Shown here piece by piece: positions 1 to 4,977 of a stretch of DNA of 5,745 bases (the first letter of the stretch is position 1; the number at the start of each line of letters is the position of its first letter). Position numbers and translations under genes: made by a program. The notes beneath the pieces are model-generated. The model did no database searches. It had not been told where the DNA came from and saw nothing but the letters and a program-made list of their open reading frames with translations. Where the stretch lies: NCBI GenBank assembly GCA_003543635.1, contig DNAE01000048.1, positions 4,131 through 9,875 on the forward strand, read 5' to 3'. The stretch comes from Clostridiales bacterium. GTDB taxonomy: Bacteria > Bacillota > Clostridia > Saccharofermentanales > Saccharofermentanaceae.

Positions 1-435
1 GACGGGCTCCTGTTCCTGCCCTACGGGTGTATGGTGGACCACTTCCAGCATATCATCTACGATAACCCGGATCTTACCCCCGCGGAGAGGCACGATGTCT
101 GGAAGGATCTGGAGGAGCAGTACCAGCCCTTCATCAAGTATGACGACGACCATCCCTTCCATGCCGGGGGCGGTGCCTGGATGAAGAAGGATCACATCTT
201 CACGACGCCCTTCTACTATATAGACTATTGTCTTGCCCATATATGCGCACTTCAGCTCTGGGACGAATCCAGGACCGACATGAGATCGGCTCTGGACAAG
301 TACAACAGGCTCTGTGCGGCGGGAGGTACCGGTACCTTCCTGGAACTCATAAAGGATGCGGGTCTGGAATCGCCCTTCGACGTTAAGGTCATAAAGAAAC
401 TGGCGTTCAGCGTCTGCGATTTCCTTAACTTATGA
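1..435 (+). CDS. pepF: Oligoendopeptidase F, M3 family (C-terminal part, 5' end cut by window)
   Basis: This is the last 144 residues of a zinc metallopeptidase of family M3B, a cytoplasmic enzyme that cuts oligopeptides. The frame is open from base 1, so the gene begins upstream, and the HExxH zinc motif lies outside the window. Recognition rests on the conserved C-terminal region of the family: LFLPYGCMVDHFQH (fragment residues 4-17), the HPFHAGGGAW stretch (51-60) and HIFTTPFYYIDYCLAH followed by ICALQLW (65-87). In M3 enzymes the His/Tyr-rich segment near PFYYIDY contributes to the substrate-binding face of the active site. The stop codon TGA (433-435) overlaps the ATG of the next gene in an ATGA junction, so the two are co-transcribed and probably translationally coupled. 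An internal ATG at base 31 exists but lies in the middle of conserved family sequence, so it is not the start. Typical family length is about 560-600 residues; roughly a quarter is present here. Confidence 0.92.
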   Translation, partial: DGLLFLPYGCMVDHFQHIIYDNPDLTPAERHDVWKDLEEQYQPFIKYDDDHPFHAGGGAWMKKDHIFTTPFYYIDYCLAHICALQLWDESRTDMRSALDKYNRLCAAGGTGTFLELIKDAGLESPFDVKVIKKLAFSVCDFLNL

Positions 436-1856
436 GACTTCCCGAAGAATTCGTAGAATATATGGATCAGTGCTTTCAAAGAAACGGCGTGGAACGCGCC
501 GGTTTCTATGAGAGCTTTGATGCCGACAGCTTTAAAGGGATAAGGCTCAACAGGAGCAAAGTGGAAAGCTCCGCTTACGCCGGCGTTTTAACGAGCCTTA
601 ATGAGAAGATCGACAAGGTGCCCTGGTGTGATTCCGGCTTCTATACGGAGAACGAGAGCTCGGGTAACGATCCCTACTACCATGCGGGAGTCTACTATCC
701 CCAGGATCCCTCCGCCATGCTTCCTGCCCAGGTCATGGGAGTAAAGAGGGGGGATAAGGTCCTGGATCTTTGTGCGGCTCCCGGGGGCAAGGCCACGAGG
801 CTCGGCGAGGATCTTCAGGGCGAGGGACTTCTCATCGCCAATGAGATCAACGAGAACCGTGCCAAGGCGCTCCTTCGCAACGTGGAGAGGATGGGCCTTA
901 CCAATACGGTGATATTAAATGAGACCCCCGAGAGGCTGGCGGACAGGTTCAAGGGCTTCTTTGATAAGATCCTCCTGGATGTACCCTGTTCCGGTGAGGG
1001 AATGTTCCGTAAGGACCCCAATGCCGTAAGAAGCTGGGAGAGGTTCGGCCCCGACACCTGTATCCCCCTTCAAAACTTGATACTGGAGTGCGCCGATGCC
1101 ATGCTCCGTCCCGGGGGAGAACTCGTCTATTCCACCTGCACCTTCGGGGAGCGGGAGGACGAGGAACGGATCATTGAGTTTATGGAAAGACACAGGGACT
1201 ATGAAGTGATCTTCCATCCCGAGATCGAGGGCGTCACCCACGGGGGAAGCAACCATATCCTTCCCGGCAGCATGAGGATCTGGCCCCATCTTTCAAGGGG
1301 AGAGGGACATTTCTGTGTCCATCTGAAAAAGAGCGAATCGGCGGAAACGGAAACATATAAGCCCGAGAAACTGCCCTCCTACAGGATGAAGAGGGACGAC
1401 AACTACGGGTTCGGAAAGTCCAGGGATGCCTTCGTATCCTTTATGAAGGAAATAACGACGGAAAAGCCCGACCTTTCCGGATTCAATATGAATAAGGAAA
1501 ACATACATCTTATGCCCATAGATCCAAGGTATCTGAGCGGTCTTAAGGTGGTTAAGTTCGGACTGTTCCCGGGCAGCATCAAGGCCACGACCACGGAGAG
1601 ATTGTTCATTCCCTCCCATTCGCTCGCCCTTACCCTCAAAAGGGAGCTCATAAGGGAGGATTCCCTCCTGTCCCTTACCAGGGAGGATCCGAGGCTCACA
1701 AGATACCTTAAGGGTGAGACCATAACCGCGGATCAGGGTTTAAAGAAAAAGGGATATATACTGATAGGGGTGGACGGATTCCCCGTGGGGTTCGGAAAGG
1801 TATCCCCGGACGGTTCCGTTAAGAACCTGTACCCCAAGGCATGGAGGCTCATATGA
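432..1856 (+). CDS. rsmF: 16S rRNA (cytosine-C5) methyltransferase, RsmF type (NOL1/NOP2/Sun family)
   Basis: This 474-residue protein is a SAM-dependent enzyme that makes 5-methylcytosine in RNA. Visible motifs are the SAM-binding loop LDLCAAPGGKAT (residues 111-122), the acidic ANEIN stretch (136-140), the motif IV DVPCSGEGMFRKD (183-195, Cys186) and the motif VI YSTCTF (233-238, Cys236). In this family the motif VI Cys is the nucleophile and the motif IV Cys helps release product; both are present. IWPH (283-286) and RGEGHF (289-294) close the catalytic domain and are typical of RsmF. A C-terminal RsmF-specific region follows, with a final PUA-like segment (about 425-474). The length is close to the roughly 480 residues of E. 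coli RsmF, which modifies C1407. Gram-positive relatives can modify neighbouring 16S positions, so the exact target base is not predictable here. No Shine-Dalgarno is seen before 432; the ATGA overlap with the peptidase gene suggests coupled translation. Confidence 0.93.
   Translation: MRLPEEFVEYMDQCFQRNGVERAGFYESFDADSFKGIRLNRSKVESSAYAGVLTSLNEKIDKVPWCDSGFYTENESSGNDPYYHAGVYYPQDPSAMLPAQVMGVKRGDKVLDLCAAPGGKATRLGEDLQGEGLLIANEINENRAKALLRNVERMGLTNTVILNETPERLADRFKGFFDKILLDVPCSGEGMFRKDPNAVRSWERFGPDTCIPLQNLILECADAMLRPGGELVYSTCTFGEREDEERIIEFMERHRDYEVIFHPEIEGVTHGGSNHILPGSMRIWPHLSRGEGHFCVHLKKSESAETETYKPEKLPSYRMKRDDNYGFGKSRDAFVSFMKEITTEKPDLSGFNMNKENIHLMPIDPRYLSGLKVVKFGLFPGSIKATTTERLFIPSHSLALTLKRELIREDSLLSLTREDPRLTRYLKGETITADQGLKKKGYILIGVDGFPVGFGKVSPDGSVKNLYPKAWRLI
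1843..1847 (+). promoter_or_regulatory. Ribosome binding site of rdgB (decides its start)
   Basis: GGAGG sits 5 bases before the ATG at 1853. It lies inside the last codons of rsmF. An in-frame ATG at 1841 overlaps this site and has no Shine-Dalgarno of its own, so 1853 is the better start. That start also gives the family-typical MRIIIATGN N-terminus. Confidence 0.85.
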
Positions 1857-2440
1857 GGATAATAATAGCAACGGGAAACAACGATAAGGTCAGGGAGATC
1901 GATGAGATCTTACAGGGTACCGGATTTGAGGCGGTATCAATGAAGTCCCTGGGACTTCATCCTGATATCGTGGAGGATGCGGATTCCTTCAGGGGCAATG
2001 CCCTTAAGAAGGCCATGGCCGTCCACGAACTCACAAAGGAATACGTAATGGCTGACGATTCCGGTCTTTGTATCGACGCCCTGGACGGCGCCCCCGGTAT
2101 CTATTCGTCGAGATTTTGCGGCGAGGATTCCACCTACGAGGAGAAGTTCAAGAAGATCTTCGAACTCTTAAAGGACGTGCCCGAGGAGAAGAGGACCGCC
2201 CATTTCACCTGTGCCATAGCGGTCGTCCGTCCCGACGGCAGTCACTTTACGGTGGAGGAATACTTTAACGGAGTCCTTCACGAGGAGCCAGCGGGGGAGA
2301 ACGGATTCGGTTACGATCCCATCTTTTTCGTTCCCGAATATAACATGACCAGCGCCCAGATGACCCCCGCCATGAAACACAGCATGAGCCACAGGGGAAA
2401 GGCTCTCCGGGCAATGGTTGAAAAACTCACCGAAAAGTGA
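1853..2440 (+). CDS. rdgB: XTP/dITP pyrophosphatase (RdgB/HAM1 family)
   Basis: This 195-residue enzyme hydrolyses non-canonical purine triphosphates (dITP, XTP, ITP) to monophosphate and pyrophosphate. It keeps deaminated bases out of DNA and RNA and acts in the cytoplasm with Mg2+. The family pattern is complete: ATGNNDK (residues 6-12) for phosphate binding, SFRGNALKKA (45-54), ADDSGL (67-72, with Asp69 in the position of the catalytic Asp of E. coli RdgB), GAPGIYSSRF (79-88), GENGFGYDPIF (148-158) and SHRGKAL (179-185), which closes the base-recognition pocket. Length is typical. The start at 1853 forms an ATGA overlap with the rsmF stop (1854-1856) and is served by GGAGG at 1843-1847. 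The SFRGNA segment differs slightly from the more usual F-x-E-N-A form but keeps Asn and Lys. The 3' end carries the -35 element and part of the extended -10 of the promoter for the next transcription unit. Confidence 0.97.
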   Translation: MRIIIATGNNDKVREIDEILQGTGFEAVSMKSLGLHPDIVEDADSFRGNALKKAMAVHELTKEYVMADDSGLCIDALDGAPGIYSSRFCGEDSTYEEKFKKIFELLKDVPEEKRTAHFTCAIAVVRPDGSHFTVEEYFNGVLHEEPAGENGFGYDPIFFVPEYNMTSAQMTPAMKHSMSHRGKALRAMVEKLTEK

Positions 2441-2446
2441 TACTAT
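2418..2446 (+). promoter_or_regulatory. Putative sigma-70/sigma-A promoter for the ACT protein-hom unit
   Basis: A -35 box TTGAAA (2418-2423) and a -10 box TACTAT (2441-2446) are separated by exactly 17 bases. An extended -10 TG lies at 2438-2439, one base before the -10 box. The -35 is inside the end of rdgB and the TG belongs to its TGA stop. Transcription would begin near A2454, giving a leader of about 46 bases. There is no terminator between rdgB and the next gene, so read-through from the upstream operon remains possible. The match is read by eye and not scored. Confidence 0.6.
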
Positions 2447-2464
2447 TTTCCCTACGTGTACATT

Positions 2465-2483
2465 TGTCCGCGATCCGCGGACA
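2465..2483 (+). promoter_or_regulatory. Perfect inverted repeat / leader hairpin before the ACT gene (candidate operator)
   Basis: TGTCCGCG and CGCGGACA are perfect 8-bp reverse complements separated by ATC. The repeat sits about 11-30 bases after the predicted transcription start and ends 2-3 bases before the Shine-Dalgarno. On DNA it has the size and placement of a repressor operator. On RNA it would be a GC-rich stem directly next to the ribosome binding site. It is not an intrinsic terminator because no T-run follows on either strand. A related TGTAC half-site occurs just upstream (2457-2461). What binds it is unknown; the ACT/HTH protein encoded directly downstream is an obvious candidate by inference only. 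Confidence 0.6.
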
Positions 2484-2485
2484 GT

Positions 2486-2492
2486 AAGGAGG
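2486..2492 (+). promoter_or_regulatory. Strong ribosome binding site of the ACT-domain gene
   Basis: AAGGAGG lies 7 bases before the ATG at 2500, a near-ideal Shine-Dalgarno. It sits 2 bases after the 3' arm of the inverted repeat at 2465-2483, so a leader stem could affect ribosome access. Confidence 0.85.
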
Positions 2493-2499
2493 AGAGACC

Positions 2500-2946
2500 A
2501 TGCCTGACGATTCCACCGAATATTATCTCGTGGACAAGAAAGTACTTCCCGAAGTCTTTCTCAAGGTCATGGAGGTAAAGCAGAGGCTCAATACGGGTGA
2601 ATCCATATCCGTAAACGAAGCCGTCAGAAAGACCGGTCTTTCCAGAAGTGCGTACTACAAGTACAAGGACTCCGTGCTTCCTTTCTTTGAAGCTACGAAC
2701 GGGAAGAGGGTGACCATACTTGTAACGGTCGAGAACTTTCAGGGTATCCTGTCTTCGATACTGAACGTTATCGCCACCTCACGTGCCAATATCCTTACCA
2801 TCAACCAGAACATCCCCATAAACGGACTTGCCGATATATCGGTGTCCCTGGAGACCTTAAACATGTTCGGTTCGGTGGAGGACATCGTTACCGATATCAA
2901 GAGGATAGCGGGCGTCCGTGAGTGCCGCGTATTAGGAAGAGAATAA
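2500..2946 (+). CDS. pheB: HTH + ACT-domain regulator, PheB / UPF0735 family
   Basis: This is a small cytoplasmic protein of 148 residues, the usual length of the family. The N-terminal part holds a helix-turn-helix-like segment: SISVNEAVRKTGLSRSAYYK and KDSV, at about residues 35-59. It is followed by one ACT domain (about 71-146) with the conserved Gly82 in the loop after the first strand, the family signature NILTINQNIPINGLADIS (97-114), and the end VLGRE. ACT domains bind amino acids and act as sensors. The B. subtilis relative, named PheB, was later described (from memory) as ThrR, a repressor of threonine-pathway genes including hom. The next gene here is hom, 20 bases downstream, which fits a role in controlling the aspartate-derived amino acids. 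Its own promoter, inverted repeat and Shine-Dalgarno precede it. The Gly82 loop reads FQG where family members often have RPG, a small change. DNA binding and the ligand are inferred and not visible. Confidence 0.9.
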   Translation: MPDDSTEYYLVDKKVLPEVFLKVMEVKQRLNTGESISVNEAVRKTGLSRSAYYKYKDSVLPFFEATNGKRVTILVTVENFQGILSSILNVIATSRANILTINQNIPINGLADISVSLETLNMFGSVEDIVTDIKRIAGVRECRVLGRE

Positions 2947-2954
2947 GAAAGAAC

Positions 2955-2958
2955 GGAG
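2955..2958 (+). promoter_or_regulatory. Ribosome binding site of hom (decides its start)
   Basis: GGAG lies 8 bases before the ATG at 2967. A longer in-frame reading could begin at a GTG at 2922 inside the ACT gene. That would add 15 basic residues ahead of the MINVAILGFG Rossmann strand, where homologues normally start, so 2967 is preferred. Confidence 0.75.
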
Positions 2959-2966
2959 AATATATT

Positions 2967-4181
2967 ATGATCAATGTAGCAATACTGGGATTCGGAGTTG
3001 TCGGAGCGGGAGTAGCAGAGGTGCTCTCCATGAACGCCGACAAGATCAGCGGACATATGGGTGAGGATGTTAAGGTAAAGTACATCCTCGATATCAGGGA
3101 TTTCCCCGACAGCCCCTTTGCATCCCTCGTAACACATGACGCGGATGCGGTCTTCGGTGACGATGAAGTCAGCGTTATCGTCGAGACCATCGGAGGCGCC
3201 AGGATCGCCTACGAGTACACCAAGAGGGCCCTTTCCGCAGGTAAGTCCGTGGTTACCAGCAACAAGGAACTGGTTGCCACCCATGGCGTGGAGCTGATGC
3301 AGCTTGCCAGGAATAACGGATGCAGATATCTGTTCGAGGCTGCAGTAGGCGGCGGTATCCCCATCATAAGACCCCTCTACAGATGTCTTGCGGGAAATAA
3401 GATCATGAGGATCGCCGGTATCGTTAACGGAACCACGAACTATATCCTCACCAACATGAGAACATCGGGCCTTTCCTACGATGAGGCTCTGAAGCAGGCC
3501 CAGGAGAAGGGCTATGCGGAGCAGAATCCCTCTGCCGACGTGGACGGTATCGACGCCCAGAGGAAGCTTTCCATCCTTTCCTCCATCGCCCTCGAGGGAG
3601 CCTATGTGGCCCCCGAAGAGATCCACACGGACGGTATCTCCTCCATAACGCTGAACGACATCAACTTTGCCACCAGGATCAACTGTTCCATCAAGCTCCT
3701 GGCTGTATTCTCGAATATGGACGACAAGAAGCCTTCTGCTTACGTCGCCCCCCATTTCGTAGCAAGAAAGTCCCAGCTTTCCCCCGTGGAGGGCGTATTC
3801 AATGCCATCCTCGTTAAGGGTAATGCAGTGGGTACCACCATGTACTACGGAAGGGGGGCCGGAAAGCTTCCCACCGCATCCGCAGTCGTGGGAGATATCC
3901 TCGAGGCAGCACTTCCCCCTGAGGCCAATGCATATAATAACGATTGGAAGAATACCCTTGATAAGGTTACCTGCGATTACGAGGATATCGTAACGAACAT
4001 CGTAGTCAGATCAAAGGCGGGAAGTATGGAGAACCTGGTCGACAAGTTCTCTGCCTATAACATCAAGCAGGCCTGGGACGGTAACGATTGCAGCGCCGTC
4101 ATCGTTTACGGCATAAGGACGGGAGATATCGATCCCCTGGTAAATTCCCTTGGCGGAAACTGGATGCATTACATGGAGTGA
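2967..4181 (+). CDS. hom: Homoserine dehydrogenase
   Basis: This 404-residue enzyme reduces aspartate semialdehyde to homoserine with NAD(P)H, the branch step toward threonine and methionine. The dinucleotide-binding loop GFGVVG is at residues 8-13. Family signatures follow: VTSNKEL (96-102, with Lys100), EAAVGGGIPIIRPL (124-137), GIVNGTTNYIL (151-161), the catalytic signature DVDGIDAQRKL (191-201, with Lys200 as the expected catalytic Lys), and GRGAGKLPTASAV with Asp310 (295-310). The last roughly 65 residues, from about 340, look like a shortened ACT domain: strand IVTNIVVRS, a helix, a brief strand, strand SAVIVYGI and a final helix, with the last strand apparently missing. The gene lies 20 bases after the ACT regulator gene and is almost certainly co-transcribed with it. 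Its 3' end overlaps the converging membrane-protein gene by 13 bases, and transcription likely ends at the stem-loop at 4256-4283. Confidence 0.96.
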   Translation: MINVAILGFGVVGAGVAEVLSMNADKISGHMGEDVKVKYILDIRDFPDSPFASLVTHDADAVFGDDEVSVIVETIGGARIAYEYTKRALSAGKSVVTSNKELVATHGVELMQLARNNGCRYLFEAAVGGGIPIIRPLYRCLAGNKIMRIAGIVNGTTNYILTNMRTSGLSYDEALKQAQEKGYAEQNPSADVDGIDAQRKLSILSSIALEGAYVAPEEIHTDGISSITLNDINFATRINCSIKLLAVFSNMDDKKPSAYVAPHFVARKSQLSPVEGVFNAILVKGNAVGTTMYYGRGAGKLPTASAVVGDILEAALPPEANAYNNDWKNTLDKVTCDYEDIVTNIVVRSKAGSMENLVDKFSAYNIKQAWDGNDCSAVIVYGIRTGDIDPLVNSLGGNWMHYME

Positions 4182-4975
4182 AGACGGGACTGAAGATCCT
4201 TTATGATCTCCTTGTAGTCCCTGTGTCTTACACCCGGGAAAACATTGAGCATACGGCCGGCACCATAGTGCCGGCTTTTTATTATGGAGGCACGTATCTC
4301 TTCGGCGTGCTTCTCAAGTTCCGCTCTGCCGAGATTTGCCTTGATCATGGTCTCCTGGGCGGTCTGGGTGGTCTTCAGGGCCTTGTTTCCGATGCGGTCC
4401 GTCATCTTATCGGAAACTTCCTTGAGGGAGCTTGCTATCCTGTCAAGTTCCTCCAGCTTCTTATTGAGGCCTATGAGGGTCATGGCGGTGACCACCGTAT
4501 CCGTTATAAGCAAAATGTAGAAGACGATTAGGCATATGGTGCCTATCCTCGGCGGAATGAGGTCCGTCACCAAATGCTCGGTCCACTTGTGGAATGTCTT
4601 TAACACGAGCACGACGGCAAGTCCCCAGATAACGCTGAAGGCAGGGCAGATATAGCCGTTGAGGTTAAGGGGCATATCGGAATAGTCCCACCATCTGGCG
4701 TGGAAGATCTTGTCCAGGAGGAAACCTGCTACAAGTTCCACCGCGGTGGCAAGGAAAAGACCTTCAAGGAAAAGTATTCCGAAGGATTCCGATCCCACCG
4801 CGTTAAAGAGGGATATGACGGCGATCATGCCGAAGCCGTAAACGGGGCAGACGGGACCGTTTAAGAATCCCCGGTTTACAATGTTACCCTTGAAACTTGC
4901 ATGGAACACCACTTCGGTCATCCATCCGACGACTGAGTAGATAAGGAAATACCATGTCAGCTCATAGAAGGTCAT
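4169..4975 (-). CDS. CmpB-type (DUF1113) integral membrane protein, putative ABC-transporter type IV
   Basis: This 268-residue inner-membrane protein belongs to a family named as putative ABC-transporter permeases; no substrate or mechanism is established. About five hydrophobic segments are visible, at residues 5-24, 44-60, 67-89, 108-127 and 146-169. Family motifs are NRGFLNGPVCPVYGFG (34-49), RWWDYSD (94-100) and NGYICPAFSVIWGL (106-119). After the last helix comes a charged, probably coiled-coil region (about 170-233) and a basic tail with MLNVFPGVRHRDYKE (242-256), which resembles the tail of relatives, so the end appears genuine. The start is 2 bases after the stop of the glutamine synthetase gene (TGACCATG on the minus strand). 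No Shine-Dalgarno is seen, which suggests translational coupling. No ATP-binding partner is in the window, so the transporter label should be treated cautiously. The 3' end overlaps hom and contains the hom terminator. No terminator of its own was recognised. Confidence 0.85.
   Translation of the reverse strand: MTFYELTWYFLIYSVVGWMTEVVFHASFKGNIVNRGFLNGPVCPVYGFGMIAVISLFNAVGSESFGILFLEGLFLATAVELVAGFLLDKIFHARWWDYSDMPLNLNGYICPAFSVIWGLAVVLVLKTFHKWTEHLVTDLIPPRIGTICLIVFYILLITDTVVTAMTLIGLNKKLEELDRIASSLKEVSDKMTDRIGNKALKTTQTAQETMIKANLGRAELEKHAEEIRASIIKSRHYGAGRMLNVFPGVRHRDYKEIIKDLQSRLHSM
4256..4283 (+). terminator. Rho-independent terminator of hom, inside the opposing gene
   Basis: A perfect 8-bp stem GCCGGCAC / GTGCCGGC (4256-4263 and 4268-4275) with a CATA loop is followed by TTTTTATT (4276-4283) on the plus strand. 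It lies about 75 bases past the hom stop. The same bases encode residues 234-240 (SRHYGAG) of the convergent membrane protein, so the terminator is embedded in another gene's coding sequence. On the minus strand the bases following the stem are not a T-run, so it should act only on plus-strand transcription. Confidence 0.85.
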
Positions 4976-4977
4976 GG

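Noticed and set aside
324..337. A 14-bp perfect palindrome AGGTACCGGTACCT inside the peptidase gene.
   Set aside because: It arises from a Gly-Thr-Gly-Thr codon repeat (GGT ACC twice) in coding sequence, with no T-run or promoter nearby. Coincidence of codon choice is the simplest explanation.
915..1289. Minus-strand open frames opposite rsmF.
   Set aside because: They overlap the catalytic motifs of rsmF and show no family features or ribosome binding site that I could recognise.
1841..1852. ATG at 1841 as the start of rdgB.
   Set aside because: It has no Shine-Dalgarno, and the GGAGG it overlaps serves the ATG at 1853, which gives the standard N-terminus.
2465..2483. The inverted repeat before the ACT gene as a terminator of the rdgB operon.
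   Set aside because: There is no T-run after the stem on either strand, and it lies between a promoter and a ribosome binding site, so a regulatory role is more likely than termination.
2922..2966. GTG at 2922 as the start of hom.
   Set aside because: It would overlap the ACT gene and add a basic leader before the Rossmann strand. The ATG at 2967 has a GGAG site and matches the family N-terminus.
2739..3755. A long open minus-strand reading frame (338 codons) opposite the ACT gene and hom.
   Set aside because: The plus-strand proteins are clearly conserved families. The antisense product has no recognisable motif and is low in plausibility, so it is a shadow of codon bias.
4090..4168. Search for a minus-strand terminator after the membrane-protein gene, including the weak GGGA...TCCC pair near 4120-4137.
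   Set aside because: The stem is only about 4 bp and no T-run follows on the minus strand.
4088..4531. A plus-strand open frame (147 codons) running from the end of hom across the terminator.
   Set aside because: It overlaps the conserved minus-strand membrane protein and would be cut by the terminator at 4256-4283. No supporting motif was seen.
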